A stretch of 64,000 nucleotides of DNA from Marinoscillum sp040218045 (GCA_040218045.1 JAVJQA010000022.1:1-64000); one strand, 5' to 3'. Positions 37,481-44,932 are shown, counted from the stretch's first letter. Made by a program: numbers and translations. Notes: generated by a model not told the origin, from the letters alone.

Positions 37481-38608
37481 ATGAGTAAGGATAAAATCAA
37501 TATTGCAATAGTAGGATTAGGTTTTGGAACGGAGTTCATTCCTATTTATCTAAAACACCCAAACGCAAACATGTATGCCATATGCCAACGAACGCAAAGC
37601 AAACTTGATGAGGTGGGCGATGCCTTTGGGATAGACAAGAGATATACATCATATGATGATCTGCTAAATGATCCTGAAGTAGATGCTGTCCATATCAATA
37701 CACCTATTCCCAACCATGGGGAACAATCCATTAAAGCCCTAAAGGCTGGAAAACATGTGGCATGTACTGTGCCAATGGCTACCAGTGTAGCGGAGTGCGA
37801 GGAAATAGTAAAGTTAACCCAGGAGACTGGCCTGACTTACATGATGATGGAAACGGTCGTCTATTCGAGAGAGTTTCTTTATATGAAAGAGCTGTATGAT
37901 TCTGGAGAGCTGGGAAAAGTGCAGTTCTTAAAGGCGAGCCATCAACAAGACATGGACGGCTGGCCTGATTACTGGCCAGGATTGCCACCTATGCATTATG
38001 CTACACACTGTGTAGGGCCTGTGCTTGGTCTTACACGCTCAGATGCCGAATATGTGTCGTGTTTTCCATCGGGGACTATACGAAAAGAATTGCACCAACA
38101 TTATAATTCTCCATATGCCGTGGAAACAGCGCATATTAAATTTAAAGATTCGGATCTTAGTGCTCAGGTCTATAGGTCACTGTTTGATGTGGCACGCCAA
38201 TACCGGGAGAGCTTTGAGGTATATGGAGAGAAAAAAGGAGTGGAGTGGCCTTTGATAGAAGGAAAACCATTGGTAGTTCACACGGCCAAAAAATCAGAAT
38301 CAGAAATTCCTGAAGAAGTAGAATGTCCTGATTTTGCCAAATTACTGCCCAAGGAGATTCAATCGTTTACGACCGGTGGTGTGTATGATTCAGATGATAA
38401 CCAACACTTATCATTTACTCAGGGCGCTGGCCATGGAGGTTCGCATCCGCATTTGGTTCACGAGTTTGTGGATGCATTGGTTAGCAAACGCTCGCCATAC
38501 CCAAATGCCAAGCAATCGGCCAATATCACTTGTGTAGGCATCCTTGCGCACGAATCAGCACAAAAAGGTGGAGAGATCATTCATCTTCCAGAATTCACTC
38601 TTTCATAA
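37481..38608 (+). CDS. Gfo/Idh/MocA-family oxidoreductase
   Basis: Rossmann N-terminus INIAIVGLGFGTEFIPIYLK, then DAVHINTPIPNHGEQSIKALKAGKHVAC and the alpha/beta C-terminal domain with LPPMHYATHCVGPVLGL, where H-x3-H supplies the usual catalytic His. The normal EKP catalytic Lys motif reads TVP (in VACTVPMATS), so the Lys is missing; chemistry may be non-canonical. NAD(P)-dependent oxidation or reduction of a sugar or cyclitol is the family activity. Last gene of the sugar operon, 31 bp after the epimerase, followed by a strong terminator. Confidence 0.88.
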   Translation: MSKDKINIAIVGLGFGTEFIPIYLKHPNANMYAICQRTQSKLDEVGDAFGIDKRYTSYDDLLNDPEVDAVHINTPIPNHGEQSIKALKAGKHVACTVPMATSVAECEEIVKLTQETGLTYMMMETVVYSREFLYMKELYDSGELGKVQFLKASHQQDMDGWPDYWPGLPPMHYATHCVGPVLGLTRSDAEYVSCFPSGTIRKELHQHYNSPYAVETAHIKFKDSDLSAQVYRSLFDVARQYRESFEVYGEKKGVEWPLIEGKPLVVHTAKKSESEIPEEVECPDFAKLLPKEIQSFTTGGVYDSDDNQHLSFTQGAGHGGSHPHLVHEFVDALVSKRSPYPNAKQSANITCVGILAHESAQKGGEIIHLPEFTLS

Positions 38609-38681
38609 GTATAAAAAGAAAACCCTTCAGTTACAGATTAGTTTCTAACTGTTGTACTAAGAGTAGGTATTAACTAAAAAG

Positions 38682-38716
38682 AACCAAGGCATGTATAATG
38701 TACTTGGTTTTTTTTT
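38682..38716 (+). terminator. Rho-independent terminator of the sugar operon
   Basis: AACCAAG at 38682-38688 pairs with CTTGGTT at 38703-38709 and is followed by seven further T residues. Located 74 bp after the Gfo/Idh stop on the coding strand. Confidence 0.85.
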
Positions 38717-38924
38717 GCCTGAACGAAAAGGCAGTTTGTGAACACAGTTTGTTGGTATACCAGTGTCTGGTGTAAACCCACTGGAGGAATCTTGACATTG
38801 GCAAACTAAATGATAAAGGTTGCTTAGGATCAATCGATCAATTAGTATGAAGGACAGAGAAGTGGTGTGAACTACGGTATAGTTGAGAGAATTGTCGTAG
38901 AAGGATAAGGTTCAGAATGACAAC

Positions 38925-39022
38925 TTAACATAATATAAATTATATAACAATGCTATAGTTTATTGCTGTGTGGCTGTTTGACGATTATCGTACTGCTTGA
39001 TTATATAATGATATTATGTTAA
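38925..39022. repeat. Long inverted repeat with TTAACATAA ends (copy A)
   Basis: Left arm 38925-38947 begins TTAACATAATAT and contains TTATATAA; right arm 39001-39022 is its near-perfect reverse complement, ending ATATTATGTTAA. The spacer is about 53 nt. The same terminal word TTAACATAA bounds a second hairpin at 45175-45251 with a different interior, so this is a small family, perhaps a MITE-like or hairpin element. No transposase seen. Confidence 0.7.
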
Positions 39023-39117
39023 CCAGCAAAGCTGGACTTTGACGTGCACGTTTCTGATTGACGATCTTTTTAGATTCTGCTTCTAATCACGGTGTTATAT
39101 AATTAGACGTTATATTA

Positions 39118-39178
39118 AATAGCCGCTCGGCCAGCGCACAATTCCATCGCGCACCTTTGCCCTGACCAAACGGCTATT
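39118..39178. repeat. Imperfect inverted repeat, AATAGCCG / CGGCTATT
   Basis: AATAGCCG at 39118-39125 and CGGCTATT at 39171-39178 frame a 45-nt spacer with GC-rich sequence. The left arm overlaps a 17-bp motif (AGCCGCTCGGCCAGCGC, 39121-39137) that recurs at 46523-46539. Confidence 0.5.
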
Positions 39179-39358
39179 AATAGTTTTGCCAACGCGCTTT
39201 CATCCGCCAACTGGTCGGATGATGACCAACCCAAATGCAAGAGATTTCCAGGCAAAGCCTATCGTTCTATTTTTCGTTATTCGTATGATTGGTCAGATTG
39301 ATTTCAAATACACCATTCTCAGCGATTAGGAATTTGCCTGTAAAACACTTGCTGGCCA

Positions 39359-39389
39359 ATGCTCTGTTTTGGCACAGCTCACCACCAGT
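39359..39389 (+). repeat. Dispersed repeat shared with 46548-46577
   Basis: A stretch centred on GGCACAGCTCACCACC matches the stretch centred on GGCACAGCTTACCACC at 46548-46577, with about 26 of 30 bases identical and in the same orientation. Together with the 17-bp repeat at 39121/46523 it brackets the ubiquitin-like and RT genes as direct repeats. Confidence 0.6.
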
Positions 39390-39512
39390 ACATCATTCCG
39401 GAAGTAGCGCAGCGGATATCCGGAATCTCATTAAGCTTGTAGCAGAATTTAGAACAGCTCACAGGTCATCTGTCTTTCATATGTGTTCGCTTAATCGCTC
39501 AAGCCGCTAGGC

Positions 39513-39542
39513 TTTTACTTTTTTCATTGATAAAAAAGTAAA
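39513..39542. terminator. Bidirectional terminator-like hairpin
   Basis: TTTACTTTTTT and AAAAAAGTAAA are perfect complements around a 7-nt loop. It lies downstream of the Panacea gene, which ends at 39659 on the minus strand, and could terminate that transcript. Confidence 0.55.
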
Positions 39543-39658
39543 CAAAAAATCTAGGCAAAATAATCACTCCCAACACACAGCCCACCGCACCCTCGGTATT
39601 TTGCCCTGCCAGCCCGCCTAGACATAGATTTAGATTCTACTTAACATAATAAAATAAT

Positions 39659-40462
39659 TCATCTTGGAAATAGATTATTATTTTCCATCCACCTAATACC
39701 TTCAATAATTTTGTCCTCGCTGAATTTCTTCTTTTCCTTAGACCACTTATAGACTTTGCTTATGATGATGCTGTCATTAATGATTGAATTATCAGCTAAT
39801 AGCTCTTCCCAACACGCAAAAATTGTCGCTATTAACTCTACTTTTTCCGTTTTGTTCGATCGAAAAATACTGATTAACCATTGTATTTTCTCATCATAAT
39901 CTGAATAATACTTACTATAGTATTCTCTTTGTTTAGAGAGTCCTGGAAGAGCACGATACACATATTTGTTATATGGCCCCTCCTGTCTGACTTCAAACCA
40001 TTTCTGTTTCTTGAATTCTTTATCGATTGAATGAATGAACCTATTGTCCATTGGACCTGCTGCCTGCTTAGAATATCTCATTTCTAAATTGTACTCGCAA
40101 ATTTTTTCACACAAATACATCAACTTCATAAATTTCACGTGTCCGAATGTGTACTCTGCGTGAAGATGTTTAACGATTTCTCCTGCTAGGACTACTCGTC
40201 TAAAATAAACTTGTCTCTTATCAAGAGTATCAAGCCCTTTATTTGGCCGTTTTAGGGATAATAATTTGGGCGCAGGTTTAGTTTTCTTTCTAGTATCATA
40301 TTTGTGTCTTTCTATATCGGAACCTAAGTCAAGCTCAATATTGGAAGGCACATCTTCCAATTCTCTTTGGTCTAAATACATCTTAACCTCGTTGATTGAT
40401 TCAGGGATCAAGTGCCCATTTTCGACTAAAGACTTGGCTAACTTTTTTTCAAATTCATCCAT
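39659..40462 (-). CDS. Panacea (DUF4065/SocA-like) domain protein
   Basis: 267 residues. The N-terminal 75 residues are charged and unrecognised. Residues about 85-200 match the Panacea domain: VVLAGEIVKHLHAEYTFGHVKFMKLMYLCEKICEY, GPMDNRFIHSI and KYVYRALPG. Panacea proteins act as antitoxins and, in SocA, as an adaptor that feeds a toxin to ClpXP. The 3' region is helical with no motif. Its start overlaps the sigma-like gene by 8 bp, so both are co-expressed, divergent from the ubiquitin-like operon. No typical toxin gene is adjacent; a proteolytic-adaptor role beside a ubiquitin-like system is an attractive but untested idea. Confidence 0.75.
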   Translation of the reverse strand: MDEFEKKLAKSLVENGHLIPESINEVKMYLDQRELEDVPSNIELDLGSDIERHKYDTRKKTKPAPKLLSLKRPNKGLDTLDKRQVYFRRVVLAGEIVKHLHAEYTFGHVKFMKLMYLCEKICEYNLEMRYSKQAAGPMDNRFIHSIDKEFKKQKWFEVRQEGPYNKYVYRALPGLSKQREYYSKYYSDYDEKIQWLISIFRSNKTEKVELIATIFACWEELLADNSIINDSIIISKVYKWSKEKKKFSEDKIIEGIRWMENNNLFPR

Positions 40463-41189
40463 GTCGTGTCTTTTTAGTTATTTCAATATCATCAGAATTG
40501 AGAACAATCTCTTTTATTTCCTTCAGTGCTCTCGATTTAATCTTTCTTAAAGCTTGCCTGCTCTTGCCAAAATGCTTTTCAAGCTCATCAAGCACCTTGG
40601 ATGGAATATTTTTATTTTCGTCATGATATCGAAAACATTCAAGTAATATCAAACGAGTTTGTTCATTTAGAGTACCCAATGCTTTATTTAGCGTAGCTAA
40701 TGGGATTGATTCTCCTTCATTACCCGTTAGATTTTCTTCAACATCCTCGTTGTAGACTTCAATAAATTCAATTTCAACAGAATTATTTGAATCTAATTCT
40801 CGCAGATATTGAAGCCCCTCGAATTTTATAAATTTTCCAATAATTGAACAGATTACATATTTCACCTCAGAATCAGGTACTGTATCTGGAACTTTCAGTT
40901 TTTCTGATTTCTGGAGGATTGTCACAAAAACATTGTTAAAGAAGCTCCCTAAGTGATCTTTATCATCAATTCCTCTTGTACTGAGGAAATCTTTGCATAC
41001 AGTATAGACATAGTTTTTGAACTGTTCATAGAACAGCTCAAATGCCATGGATGATCTCTCACGCTCTTTATCACCAAGAGCCATCTCATCAAATAATTTC
41101 CTGAGTGGAATTTTTATATTTCTACGATTCTGGTGGTTCGAACTCATCCAATTAAATAATGGTGATTGTGTGACATCTGCTTTTGTCAC
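40455..41189 (-). CDS. Sigma-70-like (ECF-like) regulatory protein
   Basis: 244 residues. Residues 45-130 resemble a diverged region 2 (AFELFYEQFKNYVYTVCKDFLSTRGI ... FFNNVFVTILQKSEKL). Residues 165-230 resemble region 4: LGTLNEQTRLILLECFRYHDEN followed by an HTH-like LEKHFGKSRQALRKIKSRALKEI. The acidic linker between (VYNEDVEENLTGNEGE) is longer than usual in ECF factors. ATG at 41189 leaves only 43 bp to the next divergent start; ATG at 41147 is an alternative giving a more reasonable shared promoter. Likely controls the divergent ubiquitin-like cassette and/or itself. Confidence 0.7.
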   Translation of the reverse strand: MTKADVTQSPLFNWMSSNHQNRRNIKIPLRKLFDEMALGDKERERSSMAFELFYEQFKNYVYTVCKDFLSTRGIDDKDHLGSFFNNVFVTILQKSEKLKVPDTVPDSEVKYVICSIIGKFIKFEGLQYLRELDSNNSVEIEFIEVYNEDVEENLTGNEGESIPLATLNKALGTLNEQTRLILLECFRYHDENKNIPSKVLDELEKHFGKSRQALRKIKSRALKEIKEIVLNSDDIEITKKTRHG

Positions 41190-41232
41190 GGTTTCTACAT
41201 TCTTTCAGTGAATGTTATTTAAGCTAATAATT

Positions 41233-41397
41233 ATGAAAAACAATTTAATTAAAACACAACGAAACGAAGCACAAATCTGCTTTCAAGATTGGTGTGCAAA
41301 AGTTTATGATGAGAATGCTGAGCTCATCAATGGATTAGCAACCTTAACTGGTTTTGTAATTCTCTTTTCAGCAATTGTTAAATCTTTTAAAAACTAG
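41233..41397 (+). CDS. Small single-pass membrane protein
   Basis: 54 residues from the ATG at 41233 (ATG at 41212 adds seven residues). The N-terminal half is charged and polar; a hydrophobic helix (LINGLATLTGFVILFSAIVK) fills the C-terminal half. It ends 4 bp before the multiubiquitin gene, so it is the first gene of that operon. No family recognised; could be a membrane anchor, holin-like effector or conjugation target. Confidence 0.6.
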   Translation: MKNNLIKTQRNEAQICFQDWCAKVYDENAELINGLATLTGFVILFSAIVKSFKN

Positions 41398-41401
41398 AAA
41401 A

Positions 41402-41677
41402 ATGAAAGAAAAAGGTCAGAAACATGATGATGCTCCAGGGCAAAACAAGGAGATAACTATTTATGTGAATGGTACTCCTGAACCGTGGATAGGAAAAATA
41501 ATTTCATTTGATGAAGTTGTCAAACTTGCCTACCCTACCCCTCCCTATGCTAATACAGAATATCAAGTCGTCTATGCAGAAGCGCAGGGTAACAAAGAGG
41601 GAACGTTGGCTGAAGGTCAAGAAGTTAAAATAAAAGAAGGAACTCAATTTGATGTCACAGCAACTGATAAATCATAG
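41402..41677 (+). CDS. Multiubiquitin-domain protein (single ubiquitin-like module)
   Basis: 91 residues from the ATG at 41402. Residues 17-91 are one beta-grasp module matching the multiubiquitin domain: ITIYVNGTPEPW, IISFDEVVKLAYPTPPY, YQVVYAEAQGNKEGTLAEGQ and the ending FDVTATDKS. Family members often carry two or three modules; this has one, with a 16-residue charged leader. There is no C-terminal Gly-Gly, which is normal for this family. It is the ubiquitin-like modifier of the cassette, encoded just before its E2/E1-like enzyme, with 26 bp of overlap between the two genes. Confidence 0.88.
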   Translation: MKEKGQKHDDAPGQNKEITIYVNGTPEPWIGKIISFDEVVKLAYPTPPYANTEYQVVYAEAQGNKEGTLAEGQEVKIKEGTQFDVTATDKS

Positions 41678-42830
41678 CGAAGACCTACGGAAACTTTTGG
41701 ATCATGGGTTGGTCATGGATATAAGGGATAATTTTCTTTTTATCTACAGGGTTCCATATTTGACGTCCTTGAAAGATATCAAATATGGAGTCCTAGTTTC
41801 TAGGCTACAATTGGCAGGTCATAAAACGCAACCAAACCCAGAGCATACGGTATTTTTTGCTGGCGAAACTCCTTGCAAGTTAAGTGGCAAATCTCTTAAC
41901 ATTATTAACAACACTAATAAGCAGGTAATAGCCAATGGCTTTGAGATTGACATGTACTTTTCTAGCAAGCCAAAACCACATGGTTATACGGATTACTATC
42001 ATAAGATGATGACATACATTAATATGTTGTCAGCTCCTGCCAAAGCAATTGATGATCAGGCCACAGAAAAGGGTAAAAAAATGGATTTGACTGAAGAAGA
42101 TTCAGTATTCAATTATGCTGATACTAACTCAAATAAGCCGGAGTTAATCGAGCTAACAAAGAAATTTCAAGGTCAAAAAATTGGGATAATTGGGGTTGGA
42201 GGAACAGGTTCATACATCTTAGATATGGTATCTAAGACTCCTGTGGATGAGATTCACATATTTGACGGTGACTGGTATTATAATAATAATGCATTTCGGT
42301 CTCCTGGAGCCGCATCAATTGATGATTTAATGATACCAAGAAAGAAGGTAGAGCACTACTATTCTATTTATTCAAAAATGCATAAGCATATTGTAGTACA
42401 TCCAGACTATTTAGTTGAAAATCAATTTGATATGCTCAAACAGCTCACCTTCATTTTTATCAATATTGATAAGGGTGAAATAAAGAAAAAAATTATAAAG
42501 TTCCTTCAAGCTAACAAGATACCGTTTATCGACTCTGGAATTGGAGTTGATATCAAAAAGGGATCGCTAACAGGACTTATTCGCAACACAACAAGCACAG
42601 AATTGAAAGGCGATCATTTCTGGAACAGTCCATACATATCATATACAGAAAATCCAGACAATGAGTATGATAAGAATATACAAATCGCGGAACTAAACTT
42701 ACTTAATGCCGGATTTGCTGTTTTAAAGTGGAAAAAGCTACTCGGTTTCTATCATGACTTGACTGGGGAGCACAATATGTTCTATCGAATCAATGCCAAC
42801 AAAATTCAAAATGATGAAACTGGAGCATGA
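41652..42830 (+). CDS. E2-like / ThiF (E1-like) fusion enzyme
   Basis: 392 residues from the ATG at 41652, inside the 3' end of the multiubiquitin gene. Residues 1-115 resemble a DUF6791/E2-like domain; HTVFFAGETPC (H65, G71, C75) recalls the E2 active-site pattern HPN...G.IC. Residues 170-385 are a ThiF adenylation domain: GIIGVGGTGSYI (178-189) nucleotide loop, IFDGDWYYNNNAFR with Asp207 and Arg216, and FINIDKGEIKKKI. C75 is the only Cys in the whole protein, so the E1 half has neither a catalytic nor zinc-binding Cys. It should adenylate and transfer the upstream ubiquitin-like protein. A TTG one codon earlier is not preferred. Confidence 0.85.
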   Translation: MSQQLINHSEDLRKLLDHGLVMDIRDNFLFIYRVPYLTSLKDIKYGVLVSRLQLAGHKTQPNPEHTVFFAGETPCKLSGKSLNIINNTNKQVIANGFEIDMYFSSKPKPHGYTDYYHKMMTYINMLSAPAKAIDDQATEKGKKMDLTEEDSVFNYADTNSNKPELIELTKKFQGQKIGIIGVGGTGSYILDMVSKTPVDEIHIFDGDWYYNNNAFRSPGAASIDDLMIPRKKVEHYYSIYSKMHKHIVVHPDYLVENQFDMLKQLTFIFINIDKGEIKKKIIKFLQANKIPFIDSGIGVDIKKGSLTGLIRNTTSTELKGDHFWNSPYISYTENPDNEYDKNIQIAELNLLNAGFAVLKWKKLLGFYHDLTGEHNMFYRINANKIQNDETGA

Positions 42831-43221
42831 ATTTGTTGAGTTCATCCCAAAAGAACCAGAAGGTGGAAAATTATACATCTCTATCAGGTTCAAGACCGCA
42901 GTACATTTATGTGCATGTGGATGTGGCATTAAGACGGTTACTCCCCTATCTCCTACTGATTGGAAGTTAACTTTTGATGGCATAACTGTATCTCTTTATC
43001 CTTCAATTGGAAACTGGGGATTTCCATGTCGGTCCCATTATTGGATCACTAATAATGAAATAAGGTGGTCAACTGACTGGAGTGATGAAGAGATCCGATA
43101 TGGTAGACAGTTAAACAGGCTTGCTAAGCAGAAGTATTTCAAGCAGCCAGAAGAGAAGTTAGTTGTACAAAAGCCAAGCGAGAAGAAAAGCTCTTGGTGG
43201 AAGTTTAAATGGTTGTTTTAA
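42814..43221 (+). CDS. DUF6527-like protein of the ubiquitin-like cassette
   Basis: 135 residues from the ATG at 42814 (42811 and 42793 also in frame); it begins within the last codons of the E2/E1 gene, so it is translationally coupled. The conserved core is HLCACGCG (H31, C33, C35, C37), TPLSPTDWKLTFDG, SLYPSIGNWGFPCRSHYWI (C72, H75) and DWS. The Cys/His set implies a structural or catalytic metal site. DUF6527 proteins are known companions of multiubiquitin/ThiF genes; a ubiquitin-like-specific peptidase role is suspected but cannot be proved from sequence. The Lys/Trp-rich tail (SSWWKFKWLF) may contact membrane. Confidence 0.8.
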   Translation: MKLEHEFVEFIPKEPEGGKLYISIRFKTAVHLCACGCGIKTVTPLSPTDWKLTFDGITVSLYPSIGNWGFPCRSHYWITNNEIRWSTDWSDEEIRYGRQLNRLAKQKYFKQPEEKLVVQKPSEKKSSWWKFKWLF

Positions 43222-43422
43222 CCTACTACCAAATAAGGTTGCTACCTTTAACTAAATAAAGAGTTTGGTTTTGAAATGGAGTTCTTTGCTTTGTTATATG
43301 GGTTCATAGACTTAAGGGTGATGCTCGGATTTTCTTTAATCTTAGTTTCAAATCTTAAAAATTTAAGTCTTATGAAAACAATAGTTTATATCATAACTGC
43401 CCTTGGTGTGGCCCATCTGAAC

Positions 43423-43535
43423 GGGGAATTCGGGCATCACCTAAAAGGTTATGAAACCTATGAGCATTAGACAATCCTCTATTTTGAAATCCGAGTAGGA
43501 TGGGCAGGGGGTTCAATTCCCCCAATTCCCCGCCA
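43423..43535 (+). ncRNA. Candidate structured RNA with tRNA-like 3' end
   Basis: GGGGAATT at 43423-43430 is exactly complementary to AATTCCCC at 43524-43531. Immediately inside the latter is a perfect T-arm-like hairpin: GGGGG (43507-43511), 7-nt loop TTCAATT, CCCCC (43519-43523). After the closing stem comes G then CCA (43532-43535). The 8+5 bp coaxial stack and GCCA end imitate a tRNA acceptor/T-arm. No D-arm or proper anticodon arm can be drawn in the 75 nt between; ACCTAAAAGGT and ATCCT...AGGAT can form small stems. Options: a regulatory or template RNA for the adjacent RT, a tmRNA/tRNA 3' remnant marking an integration site, or a diverged tRNA. Confidence 0.5.
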
Positions 43536-43645
43536 CTCGCTTTTTCATATACGATTCACATTCGCTGCTCTCTTTTCTTCCTATCCTTTTTTCTTTCATT
43601 ACTGAGTAGTAATTCCTCTTTTATTAGTACCATGAAGTGCTATAT

Positions 43646-43653
43646 TAAGTTTG
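43646..43653 (+). promoter_or_regulatory. Candidate -7 box upstream of RT
   Basis: TAAGTTTG fits the TAnnTTTG -7 consensus and is 27 bp before the RT ATG. A clear -33 element is not seen. Confidence 0.4.
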
Positions 43654-43679
43654 TGAAATAAAAATGCTTTCAGATTAAT

Positions 43680-44900
43680 ATGTCATTACTACACAAATTA
43701 TCCTCTACCTCATTTTTATTGGAAGCTTGGAATCAGTTGAAGAAAGAAAACGAAGAGTCCCATGGCTTATCAGGACTAACTATTGGGGAATTTCAGCAGA
43801 ATTTAGATAACAACATTCACAACATAAGGAGGTTTTTACAGAAAAGAACTTACAAATTTTCCTCTAACAGAGCAGCAGTCATAAAGAAGGAAAATGGAAA
43901 GTTCAGACCCTTGCAGATACCTGAAATAAGAGATCGTGTAGTTCTTAAAGCAATCGCTATTCTATTAGAGGAGAAATTGAAAAAACTACTTATTGATAGT
44001 GAAGAAATCAGCTATGCCTACCAAAAAGGTAAAGGCACTATTCATGCAGTTCTTAAAATGAAAAGCATTTATGACGAAGGAAAGCAAGTTATACTGAAAG
44101 CAGATATTATAGATTTTTTTGAACAGGTAGATAAAGATTCGCTACTAGAGCAATCAATTTATCCTAATCTTGAGGATGACTCAATTAACTTTCTAATTAG
44201 CGATGCTCTAAATCAAGAGCTTGGTGGATTAAATCGATTAAAGAAAGAACTCAAAGTTTATTTTAAGAATGCAGGAAAAGGTATTCCACAAGGAAATCCT
44301 CTTTCCCCGTTATTATCGAATATCTATTTGGCTGATTTCGATAGATTCGTGAAAGGTAAGAACTATCCAATGGTTCGATATGCGGATGATTTTATTGTTT
44401 TATTTAATAGTATTGAAGAGGCATCTTCGGGTTACCATGAAATCTCTGAGTATTTACAGGGAAGTCTTGGATTGAAAATTCATGAGTTGGAAGAATCAGC
44501 TTCAGGGAAAACCACTATCATAAATCCATCTCACGAAAATTTCTCCTTTTTATCTATCCGATTTAATGGAAATAAACTGCTACCTCCTAAAAATTCCATT
44601 GGATATCTTAAAAGCAAAATAGCTAAGGAAGTAAAAATTGGAGAACTTAATCAGGATACTTTTAATGCTATTTACAACATAATTACAAAATGGATTTCTC
44701 TTTATTACTTGTTAGATATTAGTGAATTATTTGCCACAATTGACGAATATCTTTTATCCTGCTTGAGGAAAAAACATGGCAAAATTGATTTCAAGACTAC
44801 AAAGTGCTCAGAGCTTAAAAAAAGATATCTTAAGGAGAAGGGTAAGAAAAACAAAGCACCCTTTTGGAAGGTGTTTAGGTCATTGAAATCACCAAAATAA
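43680..44900 (+). CDS. Stand-alone group-II-intron-like reverse transcriptase
   Basis: 406 residues. Reverse transcriptase blocks: RPLQIPEIRDRVVLKAI (about 76-92), KADIIDFFEQVD with the first catalytic Asp (about 141-152), GIPQGNPLSPLLSNIYL (about 202-218), VRYADDFIVL with catalytic YADD (about 234-237) and FLSIRFNGNK. A thumb/X-like helical region follows (IYNIITKWISLYYLLD). There is no HNH endonuclease, no domain V-like RNA after the gene, no NAxxH or VTG retron motifs, and QGNPLSP rules out the SQ signature of diversity-generating RTs. So it is a domesticated or defence-type RT. It sits downstream of the ubiquitin-like cassette and a candidate RNA. Confidence 0.85.
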   Translation: MSLLHKLSSTSFLLEAWNQLKKENEESHGLSGLTIGEFQQNLDNNIHNIRRFLQKRTYKFSSNRAAVIKKENGKFRPLQIPEIRDRVVLKAIAILLEEKLKKLLIDSEEISYAYQKGKGTIHAVLKMKSIYDEGKQVILKADIIDFFEQVDKDSLLEQSIYPNLEDDSINFLISDALNQELGGLNRLKKELKVYFKNAGKGIPQGNPLSPLLSNIYLADFDRFVKGKNYPMVRYADDFIVLFNSIEEASSGYHEISEYLQGSLGLKIHELEESASGKTTIINPSHENFSFLSIRFNGNKLLPPKNSIGYLKSKIAKEVKIGELNQDTFNAIYNIITKWISLYYLLDISELFATIDEYLLSCLRKKHGKIDFKTTKCSELKKRYLKEKGKKNKAPFWKVFRSLKSPK

Positions 44901-44932
44901 AAGGGATTTAATATATCCGGCTTAAATACCGC

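Larger units (their letters stand above)
38717..39658. other. Gene-free, palindrome-rich left edge of accessory island
   Basis: About 940 bp with no convincing coding frame. It holds a long inverted repeat (38925-39022), a CCAGC-AAA-GCTGG hairpin (39023-39035), an imperfect inverted repeat (39118-39178), a motif block shared with 46.5 kb, an ATTCCGGA ... TCCGGAAT palindrome (about 39395-39425) and a T-rich terminator-like hairpin (39513-39542). Confidence 0.6.
43222..43679. other. Spacer between DUF6527 and RT genes holding a structured RNA candidate
   Basis: 458 bp. It contains the tRNA-like element at 43423-43535 and a candidate promoter at 43646. A tiny ORF from 43372 to 43470 runs into the element and is probably not coding. 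Confidence 0.5.

Noticed and set aside
39289..39510. 73-codon plus-strand ORF at island edge
   Set aside because: Lies across the dispersed repeat and an ATTCCGGA palindrome, with no protein-like pattern.
41375..41401. Upstream start for the multiubiquitin gene
   Set aside because: It would overlap the small membrane protein gene and add residues absent from the family; the ATG at 41402 follows the upstream stop by 4 bp.
43423..43535. Complete tRNA (including tRNA-Sec) or tmRNA gene
   Set aside because: Acceptor/T-arm-like parts are convincing, but no D-arm or valid anticodon arm can be drawn, and 113 nt is too short for tmRNA with its reading frame.
43680..44900. RT as group II intron, retron or diversity-generating retroelement
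   Set aside because: No domain V-like RNA downstream and no endonuclease; no NAxxH or VTG motifs; the QGNPLSP box and absence of template/variable repeats exclude a DGR.
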